Shown in pieces: positions 33,068-42,112 of a DNA stretch of 64,000 nt. Both the position numbers and the translations under genes were made by a program. The DNA lies in NCBI GenBank assembly GCA_046327915.1, contig JAXLXO010000035.1, forward strand, positions 1-64,000, read 5' to 3'. Below the pieces are notes generated by a model, which saw only the letters and a list, made by a program, of their open reading frames with translations, did no database searches and was not told the DNA's origin. Positions within the stretch are counted from its first letter, which is position 1. Every line of letters begins with the position of its first letter. Origin of the DNA: VGTK01 sp046327915. GTDB taxonomy: Bacteria > Desulfobacterota > Binatia > UBA12015.

Positions 33068-35134
33068 TCACGGCGGGCAGGGCGCGGCAACGAGCGGAAC
33101 TCCGGTCCCGGGACAGCCGGAATCGAACGCCCCGCCCTGGTCGACCAGCACCGGGACGCTCGCGTCGATCACCCAGTCGTGGAGCGTGTCGTTGAGGTTG
33201 CGGCGTCCGCCGAGGCCGGGGCTGCCCGGATCCGCGACGAGGATGTCGAAGAAGTCGCTGTTCTCGAGCGTCACGTGGTGGCAGCAGCGCGGCGCGAACA
33301 TCCCGACCGCGGCCTGCGACGTCGGCTCGGTCCCGCCGTAGACGAGCGACCCGTCGGCGATGCCCTCGAGCAAAGGCCTCGTGCCGAGACCGAACAGAGC
33401 AAACGTGTCGTAGAGCCACGGCCCGATCGTGTTGTCCTCGATGTCCATCTGCACGAACGCCGGCACCGTCATGTGGTGCGCGAGGATGTGTGAGGGCCAG
33501 CGGCAGATACCCTCCGGGTCGCCCGCGTGCGCGTCGGTGCAGTCGGCATCCGGCAGCCCGCCGGACATCGCCCACCCAGCGTTCATGACGGCGCGCGCAC
33601 CGTCGACCTCGATCTGGTCCACGCCGCCCGCCACGTCGGCCTCGTAGGGCCCGGTCGCGGCGTCGCTCACCAATCGGACCCGCGGCGCCGCACCGGCGGC
33701 CCCGTCGACGATCAGGTCGGCGGCCGAGTTCACGTTCAGCGTCGCGCCGAACGCGCCCGCCGACGTTCCGGTGAACAGCACCTCGGTCGCGTCGGCGAGC
33801 GACGGCATGGTCACGCAGGCATCGTCCGCGGCGACTCCACCGGGTTCCTGCAGCGCGCGGATCGCCGCCTCGACGATGTGGGCACCGTGGAACGCGACGC
33901 GGTGGCGCGGATAGTGCGACCCGGAGCCGTCGGGCGGCGCCGGCGAGTCCGACTCCGGCTGGTCGACGGTGCGGCGCCCGACCCACAGGTCCGAGCTGCA
34001 GTACTTGACCATCACCATGTTGTAGTCGGTGAAGTGGTTGCTCGCGTTGCCGCCGAAGATGCCCGTCTTGCCGATCGCCCAGTCCTCCCACACCGAGCTC
34101 ATCTTGCGCGCGTTGTAGGGCCCCGCCTGCAGATCGCACCAGCGGTCGCCGCACTCGGCCGGGTCACGGCACGCCCCGCCGCCCTCGAGCCAGATGATCC
34201 ACTCGTTGCGGCGCGGGTTGGGCACGCCGGGCGAGGTCTCGAGCGGTGCCGGGCGCACGAACATGACGGCCGGGCTGCCGTCGTTGCAGACCGCGAGCGG
34301 GTCGGTGAGACCTACGCGGTGCAGCTCTCTGCCCGTGAACCCCGCGCACGACGGCGGCGTCGACGACGGCGCGACGAACACGTCGTCGTCACACTGCGCG
34401 TCCAGCGACGCAAACAGGTCCGGGCGCAGAAATGAAGCGGTGTTGAGCGCCGCGTCCGAGCAATCGGCCGGCGGCACCGGCGCCGCGCGGCCGACCGCAT
34501 AGACCGGGCTGGCGGAGCCGGCGACCACGTCGCGCGCGCCGGCACCGGCATTCGCGGGGTCGAACTGTGCGCACATGCGGTTGCCCGCCGCATCGGTGAT
34601 GCGGATGCCTACGACGCCCTCGGGTCCGAGGAGCCGCAGCCCGCTGCGCTCGACCCTCACCTCGAGACGACGCCCGTCCTTGATCACGAAGCGCCGGACC
34701 GCGGAGGGTGCCGCGGGCGCGTCGCGGTTGTCGTACTTGTAGCGCAGCCCCCCGGCGATGGAGAAGTTCCGCCAGCCGGGGTCGCGTGGTGCGGCTCCCG
34801 TCCCCGATGGCACGATGAACACCGCCGCGCCCGAGTCGTTGGCGCCGAAGACCTCCACCACCGCGCCGTTGCCGGTCCCCGCGATCGTCGGATCGCCGGG
34901 ATTCGTGCCCGGCGCGGGAAACGACACCGCCGGATCCCACGACACGAACGACAGCCGCTCCACGCCGGCGGCCGAGCGCGTGATGCGGATGCGCCCGCGC
35001 GTGAGCGGGACGTCCACGGCCACGGCGCGCGCGCCGAACCCGGCGTCCGCGAGTGCGGCGAGTATCAGCACCGCCACCGGCAGGGTGCGCAAGCCGGGAC
35101 GGATGCAGTGCGGGCGTATCCTCAGCGCGTCCAT
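33068..35134 (-). CDS. Secreted pectinacetylesterase/Notum-like protein
   Basis: A 688-residue exported protein. After a signal-like hydrophobic N-terminus (RTLPVAVLILAALADAGFG) comes a ~250-residue beta-rich domain, then a PAE/Notum carboxylesterase domain: WIIWLEGGGACRDPAECGDR, MVKYCSSDLWVG, the nucleophile VLFTGTSAGAFGATLN (Ser ~455), and His in APRCCHHVTLENSD. Family members deacetylate pectin or remove acyl groups from proteins or glycans. The fusion with the N-terminal domain is not typical. The start has no obvious ribosome-binding site. It is 77 bases downstream of the LuxR-type regulator on the same strand. Confidence 0.75.
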   Translation of the reverse strand: MDALRIRPHCIRPGLRTLPVAVLILAALADAGFGARAVAVDVPLTRGRIRITRSAAGVERLSFVSWDPAVSFPAPGTNPGDPTIAGTGNGAVVEVFGANDSGAAVFIVPSGTGAAPRDPGWRNFSIAGGLRYKYDNRDAPAAPSAVRRFVIKDGRRLEVRVERSGLRLLGPEGVVGIRITDAAGNRMCAQFDPANAGAGARDVVAGSASPVYAVGRAAPVPPADCSDAALNTASFLRPDLFASLDAQCDDDVFVAPSSTPPSCAGFTGRELHRVGLTDPLAVCNDGSPAVMFVRPAPLETSPGVPNPRRNEWIIWLEGGGACRDPAECGDRWCDLQAGPYNARKMSSVWEDWAIGKTGIFGGNASNHFTDYNMVMVKYCSSDLWVGRRTVDQPESDSPAPPDGSGSHYPRHRVAFHGAHIVEAAIRALQEPGGVAADDACVTMPSLADATEVLFTGTSAGAFGATLNVNSAADLIVDGAAGAAPRVRLVSDAATGPYEADVAGGVDQIEVDGARAVMNAGWAMSGGLPDADCTDAHAGDPEGICRWPSHILAHHMTVPAFVQMDIEDNTIGPWLYDTFALFGLGTRPLLEGIADGSLVYGGTEPTSQAAVGMFAPRCCHHVTLENSDFFDILVADPGSPGLGGRRNLNDTLHDWVIDASVPVLVDQGGAFDSGCPGTGVPLVAAPCPP

Positions 35135-35211
35135 GGCCGCGGACGCTACCGGACCCGCGAATGCCGCTGCATCGGGCGAACACCCGAGGCGCCGACAGGC
35201 CGGGCGACCGG

Positions 35212-38040
35212 TCAGCCGTCGGTCTTGCGCACCGGGTCGAGCCAGCCGCGCTCCGCGGCGAGCAGCGCCAGCTCGGCACGCGAGCGGATGCCGAGCTTCG
35301 CGTAGACCTGCCGCAGGTGGGAGTCGACGGTCTTCGGGCTGACCCGCAGCTCGAGGGCGGCCTCGCGGACGGTCCGCCCGGTCGCGACGACGGCCGCGAC
35401 GCGACGCTCCTGCGCCGTCAACGCGTCGTCGCTCGTCCCGCCGGCGCGTCGCGCCGGGCTCGCGGCACCGAGCAGCGTCTCGGTCCGCGCGCGCCAGGGC
35501 TCCGCACCGAGGGCCGCGAAGATCGCCTGCGCCTCCTCGAGCACGCGCCGCGCACGGCTGCGCCGGCGGGCCCGGTGCAGGCGCTCGCCCAGAACGAGCA
35601 GCGTCCGCGCACGATCGAAGGGCCACGCGCTCGTCCCGTGCAACGCGAGCGCTGCCTCGAGCTCGCGCTCGCCGCCGTCGGCCGCGACCAGACCGGCGCA
35701 GCGCGCCGCGAGCGCGCGGGCAGCGTCCCGGTCGCTCCGCTCCGCCTCCTCGGCGAGCCCGGCGGCCACGGTCCGCGCCTCGTCGACCCGACCGACGAGC
35801 ACGCAGGCCTCGACCAGATCGGGGCGCCACGGGATCACCGTCGCGTGCACGAGGCCGATCTCGTCCGCAATGCGGGTCGGAAGCGGCGCGAGCACCTCGA
35901 CCGCGGCGCGCGCGCGGCCGAAGCACAGCGCGAGGAAGCCCTCGGCCGCGCGCTGCGACACCTCGGCCGTTCCGGGTGCGGCCTGCGCCACGAGCGTGCC
36001 CGCTCGGTCGAGGTCGGCGCGCGCGAGCACCTCGTCGCCGCGCGCCGCGGCGAGCCGCGCACGCGCGTGCAGGCCGCGCTGCAGCGCGTCCGTGCTGCCG
36101 CTCTCTTCAGCGACGAGCACGGTCTCGTCGGCGAGGCGTGCGGCCTCGTCCCAGTCGCCGGCGTCGAACGCGGCGCGTACCGCGAAGCTCAGCGGATTCG
36201 CGCGTGCCGTCCACGCCGCGGCCTCGCCGACGTGCGCGAGGATGCGCTCCGCGAGCGTGCGTGCGCGCCTCGGCTCGTCGAGCCCGAGCCAGACGTCGAT
36301 CGCGAGCGTGTGCGTGCGCATGCCGACGTTCCAGTCGAGCGGGTCGAGCGCGTCGAGGAGCGGCGCCACCTCCTCCTGCAGCGCGCGCGCGCTGGCGGCA
36401 TCGCCCCGGTAGACGCGCGACGCGGCGAGACAGGTGAGCACCTGCGCGCGCACCAGCGGCGCGCTGCCCGGCTCGAGGAGCGACGCGGCGCGCTCGGCCC
36501 GCTCGAGCGCCTCGCGATACCGGCCGTCGATCATCGCCGCGAGCGCCGCGTCGGCGCCGACGGTCGCCGCGACCGCCGGCGTCGCGACGACCAGCGGCGC
36601 GCTCGCGACGCCGTCCATGATCCGCAGTGCCTCGCCCGGGCGCGCGAGGCCAACCAGCAGGATCGCCCGCGTGTGCTGCGCGCGCAGATCCGACGCGACC
36701 TCGGCGTCGAGACGTGACGCCTCCTCGATGCAGGCGAGCGCCTGCTCGAGCTGTCCCGCCGACACGCGCGCCGCGCTCGCGCGCAGCAGCCGGCGCGCGT
36801 GCGTGCGCGGCGTCATGCTCAGCGCCGCCGCCCGCTCGTACGCGGCCGCCGCCTCCACGTACCCGCGGCGCTCGACGGCGCGCAGCGCCGCGTCGTGCAG
36901 CGCCCGCGCGACGGCGTCGTCCGGGCCGTCGCTGGCATCGGCGAGATGCCAGGCCGCGCGATCGGGCGCCGAGCACTCCGCGAGCGCATGGTGCGCCGAC
37001 CGGCGCTCCGACGGCCGCGCGACCAGATGATACGCGGCCGAACGCACGAGCGGGTGGCTGAACGCGACGCGGCCGTCGCCGAGAGTGACGAGTCCGGCAT
37101 CCTGCGCGGGCGCGAGCGCGTCCGCCGCGATGCCGAGCCTGCCGCACGCGGCGCGGATCTCGGCGAGGTTCGCGCCGTCGCCCGCGGCCGCGACCACCAT
37201 CGCCGCACGCGCGCCCTGCGGCAGACGCTCGATCCGCCGCGCGAGAACGCTCGCGAGCCGGCCGGCCGGACGCAGCGGTGCCGGCAGTGGTCGGTGCCCC
37301 GCGCGCTCCTCGACCGTCAAGGATGCCGCGAGCTCGCGCAGCGCGAGCGGGTTGCCGGCGGCGGCATCGAGCACCGCATCGCACGGTGCGGTCACGAGCC
37401 CGAGGCCGGTGTCGGCGACGATCGCACGCGCCGCCGCACGCGCCACGGGATCGACGCGCAGCGCGGGCAGCGCGTCGATGCCCGCCGGCGCGCGCTCTCC
37501 GTCGCGGCGCGCGAGCACCATCGCGATGCGCGTCCCGTCGAGCCGGCGCGCCGCGAACAGCAGGCACTCCGCGGAGGCCCGATCGGCCCACTGCACGTCG
37601 TCGATCGCGACCAGCACGGAAGCGCGCTCCGCGGCGGCGCGCAGCAGCGAGAGCGTCGCGAGGCACACCGCAAACCGGTCGCCGTGCTCCGGAGGCCCGA
37701 GCGCGAGCGCACCGAGCAGGGCCGCGCGCTGCGGGGCGGGCAGCGCCTCGGACTCGGGAAGCAGCGGCTCGAGCAGCGCGTGCAGGACGGCGAACGGGAG
37801 CCGGCTCTCGGCCTCCGTGGCACTCGCGCAGAGCGTCACGCCGCCGTGCCGGCGACGCACGGACGCGAGCAGCGAGGTCTTGCCGATCCCCGCCTCCCCG
37901 TGCAGCACGAGCGCCGCACCGTGGCCGCCGTCCGCGGCGGCCACGAGCGCCGAGAGACGCTCCGCCTCCGCATCCCGTCCCCGCAGGACGTGTTCCCGAA
38001 CATCGCCGGCGATCGGCCGGCGTGGCGCGTCCGCGGACAT
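35212..38040 (-). CDS. LAL-type LuxR transcriptional regulator with AAA ATPase
   Basis: A 942-residue MalT-like regulator. Walker A GEAGIGKTS is near residue 47, Walker B VLVAIDDVQWADR near 140. A long TPR-like helical region fills ~350-850. The C-terminal LuxR helix-turn-helix is LTAQERRVAAVVATGRTVRE then LRVSPKTVDSHLRQVYAKLG. ATP binding and a ligand sensed by the TPR region would control DNA binding. Its genomic partner is the pectinacetylesterase-like gene 77 bases downstream on the same strand, which suggests it may be its regulator. Confidence 0.85.
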   Translation of the reverse strand: MSADAPRRPIAGDVREHVLRGRDAEAERLSALVAAADGGHGAALVLHGEAGIGKTSLLASVRRRHGGVTLCASATEAESRLPFAVLHALLEPLLPESEALPAPQRAALLGALALGPPEHGDRFAVCLATLSLLRAAAERASVLVAIDDVQWADRASAECLLFAARRLDGTRIAMVLARRDGERAPAGIDALPALRVDPVARAAARAIVADTGLGLVTAPCDAVLDAAAGNPLALRELAASLTVEERAGHRPLPAPLRPAGRLASVLARRIERLPQGARAAMVVAAAGDGANLAEIRAACGRLGIAADALAPAQDAGLVTLGDGRVAFSHPLVRSAAYHLVARPSERRSAHHALAECSAPDRAAWHLADASDGPDDAVARALHDAALRAVERRGYVEAAAAYERAAALSMTPRTHARRLLRASAARVSAGQLEQALACIEEASRLDAEVASDLRAQHTRAILLVGLARPGEALRIMDGVASAPLVVATPAVAATVGADAALAAMIDGRYREALERAERAASLLEPGSAPLVRAQVLTCLAASRVYRGDAASARALQEEVAPLLDALDPLDWNVGMRTHTLAIDVWLGLDEPRRARTLAERILAHVGEAAAWTARANPLSFAVRAAFDAGDWDEAARLADETVLVAEESGSTDALQRGLHARARLAAARGDEVLARADLDRAGTLVAQAAPGTAEVSQRAAEGFLALCFGRARAAVEVLAPLPTRIADEIGLVHATVIPWRPDLVEACVLVGRVDEARTVAAGLAEEAERSDRDAARALAARCAGLVAADGGERELEAALALHGTSAWPFDRARTLLVLGERLHRARRRSRARRVLEEAQAIFAALGAEPWRARTETLLGAASPARRAGGTSDDALTAQERRVAAVVATGRTVREAALELRVSPKTVDSHLRQVYAKLGIRSRAELALLAAERGWLDPVRKTDG

Positions 38041-38277
38041 CAGACGACTCCGGCTGCCGCCCGCCCCGGTGCGGACGCCCGCGGTGCGAGCGCGCACTCC
38101 ACGGGGGCGAACGCGTTGGCCACGTACGGGACGACGGCCGTCAAGTGAATCGGCGCGTGCACGAGAGCGAGCAGATCGTCGAGGCCGCGAGCGGGCACCT
38201 TGGTGATCGCCTACCGCGTCCACGCACGGGTCGCCAGCGTCGGGGGCGGCCGGGCCGAAGGCGACGGCGTCCGGTCT
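38041..38277. other. Intergenic region
   Basis: A 237-base region between the LuxR gene start and the stop of the small membrane gene. Short frames exist in it but none has a ribosome-binding site or a known motif. It should hold the LuxR promoter. Confidence 0.35.
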
Positions 38278-38502
38278 CTATCCCGTCCGGGACTCGCGCC
38301 ACATCGTCGCGGCGATCACCAGCAGCACCGCGGCGGTTGCCCACGAGCCGAGCGCGTGCGCGGCGGCGGCACAGACGACGCCCACCACCACCGGCAGCAT
38401 GACCACCGAGCCGAGGCGCTCGCCCGCAAGCCACGAGAACAGCACCGCGAGCGCACCGGAGACGACCGCCCCGACGGCGAAGTGGGTCGCTGCATGCAGC
38501 AT
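38278..38502 (-). CDS. Small two-TM membrane protein
   Basis: A 74-residue protein with two or three hydrophobic segments (HFAVGAVVSGALAVLFSWLA, VVMLPVVVGVVCAAAAHALG, WATAAVLLVIAATMW). GTG at 38523 with an upstream GGAGAG would add seven residues. No family recognised. Divergent from the amidohydrolase gene. Confidence 0.55.
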   Translation of the reverse strand: MLHAATHFAVGAVVSGALAVLFSWLAGERLGSVVMLPVVVGVVCAAAAHALGSWATAAVLLVIAATMWRESRTG

Positions 38503-38604
38503 GGTCCACCGGAAGATCGGCACCCGCCGCGATTCTCTCCACCCGGGCGCCGGGGGCTGGAGCGGACACCGCCGATGCGGCACGCTTCGCGCCGGAGGAC
38601 CCGC

Positions 38605-39423
38605 ATGCCGCACGAGATCATCGACGCCTGGGCGCAGCACCCGACGCTGCGCCACATCTCCGACCCGATCTTCGAGTCGCTGCGGCGCTGGACGAAGTCC
38701 GAGGCGCCGACCGAGGAGCTGCCGGTGTCGCTCACCACGGCGCTCATGGACGAGGCCGGGGTCGGCAAGGCGCTCATCAGCGCCTGGGTCGCGCCGCGCA
38801 ACGTGATGATCTCGAACGACGAGGTCGCGTCGTTCGTTCGTCAAGCACCGGAGCGGCTGATCGGCGTCGGCTCGGTGGACATCACCAAGCCGATGGCCGC
38901 GGTGCGCGAGATCCGCCGCTGCGTGAACGAGCTCGGCTTCAAGGCGATCCGCGTCCTGCCGTGGCTGTGGGAGGTGCCGCCGACCGACCGCCGCCTCTAC
39001 CCGGTCTACACCGCGTGCTGCGATCTCGGCGTCCCGTTCTGCACGCAGATCGGCCACACCGGTCCGCTGATGCCGTCGGAGGTGGGGCGGCCGATCCACC
39101 TCGACCAGGTGCTGATCGACTTCCCCGAGCTGGTGATCGTCGGCGGACACATCGGCTACCCGTGGACCGACGAGGCGATCGCAGTCGCCGACAAGCACAG
39201 GAACTTCTTCATCGACACCTCGGCGTACACGGCGCGGCGCTATCCGGCGCCGCTGGTCGACTACCTGCGCGGGCGCGGGCGGAAGAAGGTGCTGTTCGGG
39301 ACGAACTACCCGATGATCTCGCCGGCGCAGGCGCTGACCGGGCTCGACGCGCTCGGCCTCGACGACGAGACGACGTCGCTCTTCCTCGCCGGCAACGCGC
39401 GGCGCGTGTTCGCGCTCGGCTGA
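38605..39423 (+). CDS. Amidohydrolase-family (metal-dependent hydrolase) protein
   Basis: A 272-residue TIM-barrel protein of the amidohydrolase-2 type. The N-terminal metal-ligand motif HxH is not obvious, as the start reads IIDAWAQHP. Later motifs are present: FCTQIGHTGPLMPSEVGRPI, VIVGGHIGYPWTDEAI (ligand His), DTSAYTARRYPAP and KKVLFGTNYPMISPAQALTG (where other members have Asp in SDYP). GGAGG precedes the ATG. Reactions in this family include decarboxylation and hydrolysis; the substrate is unknown and the altered metal site lowers certainty of activity. Confidence 0.75.
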   Translation: MPHEIIDAWAQHPTLRHISDPIFESLRRWTKSEAPTEELPVSLTTALMDEAGVGKALISAWVAPRNVMISNDEVASFVRQAPERLIGVGSVDITKPMAAVREIRRCVNELGFKAIRVLPWLWEVPPTDRRLYPVYTACCDLGVPFCTQIGHTGPLMPSEVGRPIHLDQVLIDFPELVIVGGHIGYPWTDEAIAVADKHRNFFIDTSAYTARRYPAPLVDYLRGRGRKKVLFGTNYPMISPAQALTGLDALGLDDETTSLFLAGNARRVFALG

Positions 39424-39444
39424 GGCCGCGTACCGCGGGAACCC

Positions 39445-39461
39445 GACGCGCGACGCGCGTC
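39445..39461. terminator. Short hairpin between convergent stops
   Basis: GACGCGC (39445-39451) and GCGCGTC (39455-39461) with loop GAC sit between the amidohydrolase stop (39423) and the convergent conserved-protein gene (stop 39460), partly overlapping the latter. Weak terminator candidate. Confidence 0.35.
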
Positions 39462-39876
39462 ACTTCGCGCGCATGCGGTTGTTCTTCGCGTTGTGCTCGA
39501 GCTCGGCGAGCCCGAGCGTTTCCATCAGCGGCGGCACGTAGACGCCGAAGCGGCCGCGCAGCCCCTTCTTGAGTCCGTACCACCCGCCGATCGCGTTCTG
39601 CGGCGAGCGGCCCCACGCCTCGACGGTGCCGTCCTTCGCCGGCTTCTGCTCGTCGGCGCCGCCCAGCTCGACCCAGTCGCCGGCCTTCTTCAGCATCGCG
39701 TGCAGGTCGTCGACGCAGCGCGCGTCGTAGTGCAGGACGGTCTTCCCGACGGTGCAGACGAGGATTCTTCGTCCGTCCTTCTCGTCCACGTGCATCATGA
39801 ATTCGGACGTGCCGGGCGGCGTCCTCAGCCGCCACGGATCGTCCTTCGTGCGCTCGAGCTTCGCCGACGTCGCCAT
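39460..39876 (-). CDS. Conserved protein of unknown function
   Basis: A 138-residue soluble protein. Its composition (TPPGTSEFMMHVDEKDG, ILVCTVGKTVLHYDARCVDD, DWVELGGADEQKP, NAIGGWYGLKKGLRGRFGVY, LEHNAKNNRMRAK) looks like a compact alpha/beta domain conserved in several bacterial phyla, but I cannot name its family with confidence. The start ATG at 39876 follows an Ala/Thr-rich upstream stretch. No signal peptide. Confidence 0.6.
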   Translation of the reverse strand: MATSAKLERTKDDPWRLRTPPGTSEFMMHVDEKDGRRILVCTVGKTVLHYDARCVDDLHAMLKKAGDWVELGGADEQKPAKDGTVEAWGRSPQNAIGGWYGLKKGLRGRFGVYVPPLMETLGLAELEHNAKNNRMRAK

Positions 39877-39929
39877 CGTGCCCGCGAGCTAGCGCGCCCG
39901 GCGCCGCCACGTCAAGCGAAATCGTGGCG

Positions 39930-40418
39930 TCAGCCGCCGGACGGCGGCGGCGCGAAGTCCTGATTGACGAACGGATCGCCCTTCGGACGCGTGACGACGT
40001 TGAAGCCGAAGTTGGTCGCGCGGTGGCAGCCGTTGCAGCCGTCGGTCAGCGCGTCGAACGCCGTCGTGAAGGCGGCTCGGTCGCGCGCGTCGTCCGCGCG
40101 GCGCAGCGCCGCGATCGGCTCGCGCGTCATCTGCGGGACCAGCTCCGCGAGCGGGAGATCGGTGTTGCGGTGCGTCGGGTGGTACTCGACCGCGTCGGCG
40201 AAGCCCTCCTCGAGCTCGTCGATCTCGTAGCGCACCAGCTCCCAGTTGGCGGCCTCGCCGGCGAGCCAGAGCTTGGCGTGGCGCATCTGCTGCGCGCTCA
40301 TGATCTCGCCGAGTCCGGGCGCGTACGGTGGTGGCGTGTCGCCGCGGCTGCAGGCGGCCAGCGTCGCGAGCACCAGCCCGGCCAGCGCACGCAGGCCACT
40401 ACGCAGCGGCATCGTCAT
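39930..40418 (-). CDS. Lipoprotein cytochrome c-like protein
   Basis: A 162-residue lipoprotein. The lipobox is TLAAC after SGLRALAGLVLA. A single haem-binding CNGCH motif lies near residue 128, preceded by helices (MRHAKLWLAGEAANWELVRY, DELEEGFADAVEYHPTHRN) that carry several His. The fold resembles the small cytochrome c' or diheme-anchor-like proteins. It should transfer electrons at the cell surface or periplasm. It overlaps the GH5-like gene by four bases and is the last gene of the PEBP-GH5-cytochrome operon. Confidence 0.7.
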   Translation of the reverse strand: MTMPLRSGLRALAGLVLATLAACSRGDTPPPYAPGLGEIMSAQQMRHAKLWLAGEAANWELVRYEIDELEEGFADAVEYHPTHRNTDLPLAELVPQMTREPIAALRRADDARDRAAFTTAFDALTDGCNGCHRATNFGFNVVTRPKGDPFVNQDFAPPPSGG

Positions 40419-41470
40419 CCGCGCGCGACCCTGCACCAGCGGCGGAACTCCGCGATCTCGTCCGCGTCGTACGGCGTCCCGTCCGCGTGCAGCATGTCGT
40501 GGTGCCAGCCGCCGTCCGCGTAGAGTCCCTCGAATCCCGGCCACGGCAGGTGCGTCTGCGTGCGGCCGTTGACGAGGCCCCAGTGGAAGCAGCCGATCTT
40601 CTGCTCGGCGAAGAACGGCAGGTGCGACGCCGCGCGCGATCCGAGCCCGCGCGCGAGCCACTCGGTGCACAGGATCGGGCGTCCTTCCGCACGCAGCGCA
40701 TCGACCTGTTCCTGCACCATGGCGAGCGGCAGGTAGCTGTGGAAGCTCGTCACGTCGGACAGCGCGAGCAGGTCGGACTCGCGCTCGCGCCACTCCATGC
40801 TCCACACGCCGGATGTGAGCGGCTGCATCGGCGCCGCGTCGCGCGCCCATCCGAAGCACGCGCGCGCGAGGTCCATGCTGTGCGGCCACAGCGGATCGTT
40901 CGCATCGGGCAACGCCCTTCGCGTGAACACGAAGTCGTTGCCGGGCTCGTTGTAGAGGTCCCACGCGACGATGCGCGGATCGTCGCGGAAGTGCCCGACG
41001 ACGTCGCGCACGTAGCGCTCGAGCTCCGGCCGGCGCGCGTGGTCGCGCACGACCATGCGCCCCGGGCTCGCCGCGGCGCCGCTGTTGTGGACGCCGGGGA
41101 TCGGATCGTCCTGGCGTCCGAGGTAGGGCTCCCGTCCCGAGAACGCGCAGTCGTCGAACGGGCACAGCATCACGCGGATGCCGCTCCGCGCCGCGACGCC
41201 GAGGAAGCGGTCGATGCGCGCGCGCAGGCCCGCGGCGTCGTGCTGCCAGACGAGGAACTGGAGGTTCGTGCGCAGCGCGTTGAGCCCGATGCCGCGCGCC
41301 CACGCGAGCTCCTGCTCGATGGTCGGCAGATCGAACGTCTCCGCCTGCCACAGCTCGGTCCAGTTCACCGCCGTGCGCGGCAGGTAGTTGAAGCCGACGA
41401 GCCAGCCTTCGCGCTCGTGCCACTCCCGCGCCCGCTCCGCCGTCCAGCGTTCGTGCGCCACCTCAATCAC
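40415..41470 (-). CDS. GH5-like glycoside hydrolase
   Basis: A 351-residue TIM-barrel glycosidase. The acid/base Glu lies in VAWDLYNEPGN (~residue 175) and the nucleophile Glu in PILCTEWLARG (~267). FHSYLPL and GCFHWGLVNGRTQTHLPW are the typical later strands. No signal peptide is seen, so it is likely cytoplasmic. It belongs to the clan of (1,4)-beta-mannanases, glucanases and related enzymes; substrate unassigned. The GTG start overlaps the PEBP stop by eight bases and the stop overlaps the cytochrome gene. Confidence 0.75.
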   Translation of the reverse strand: MIEVAHERWTAERAREWHEREGWLVGFNYLPRTAVNWTELWQAETFDLPTIEQELAWARGIGLNALRTNLQFLVWQHDAAGLRARIDRFLGVAARSGIRVMLCPFDDCAFSGREPYLGRQDDPIPGVHNSGAAASPGRMVVRDHARRPELERYVRDVVGHFRDDPRIVAWDLYNEPGNDFVFTRRALPDANDPLWPHSMDLARACFGWARDAAPMQPLTSGVWSMEWRERESDLLALSDVTSFHSYLPLAMVQEQVDALRAEGRPILCTEWLARGLGSRAASHLPFFAEQKIGCFHWGLVNGRTQTHLPWPGFEGLYADGGWHHDMLHADGTPYDADEIAEFRRWCRVARG

Positions 41471-42029
41471 CCTTCTGGTACGTGCCGACGAGCTGCGCTT
41501 CGGCGATCACGTGCCGCTGCATCGCAGCCTCGAGCTGCGCCTTCGTCGGCTCGTGCAGGTCGCCGAGCGTCGTGTCGAGCGCGTAGAGCTTGAAGAAGTA
41601 GCGATGCCGTCCGATCGGCGGGCACGGGCCGTTCCAGCGCGCGCGCTTCCAGTCGTTCGCACCGACGCGCGTGCCCTCCGGCAGCCACGACGCACCTTCG
41701 GCGAGACCCGCCGTCGTCGGTGGCAGGTCGTAGAGCACCCAGTGGACCCACGTCGTCTTCGGCGCCGCGGGATCGGGCGCGTCGGGATCGTCGACGATCA
41801 GCGCGAGGCTCTTCGCACCCTTCGGGACGCCGGTCCAGGCGAGCGCGGGCGGGACGTCCGGTCCTTCGCAGGTGTGCCGCTTCGGGATCTTCGCGCTCGC
41901 GGCGAACGTCGGAGATTCGACGTGCAGGGTGGCATCGTCGCCCGCGGCCGCGTTCGCCCGCGGCGCGAGCGCACCGAGCACGGACGCGGCGACCACGATC
42001 GCGATCCTGCTCGCGCACACGGCCTGCAT
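41463..42029 (-). CDS. YbhB/YbcL-type phosphatidylethanolamine-binding protein
   Basis: A 188-residue exported PEBP. After a signal peptide (SRIAIVVAASVLGALAPRANA) come DDPDAPDPAAPKTTWVHWVL, YDLPPTT and GANDWKRARWNGPCPPIGRHRY, the diagnostic segments of the family; the conserved DPDAP and GPCPP-HRY residues form the phosphate-binding pocket. Bacterial members bind small phosphorylated ligands, but their role is unclear. First gene of a three-gene operon with GH5 and cytochrome c. Confidence 0.85.
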   Translation of the reverse strand: MQAVCASRIAIVVAASVLGALAPRANAAAGDDATLHVESPTFAASAKIPKRHTCEGPDVPPALAWTGVPKGAKSLALIVDDPDAPDPAAPKTTWVHWVLYDLPPTTAGLAEGASWLPEGTRVGANDWKRARWNGPCPPIGRHRYFFKLYALDTTLGDLHEPTKAQLEAAMQRHVIAEAQLVGTYQKGD

Positions 42030-42112
42030 CCCCGTCCGCCTATCACGCACGCGATCTCCCGCGAACCGGGTTCGCGTGTTCACGCCCTGCGCCACCGGGG
42101 GTAAGAAGGGAC

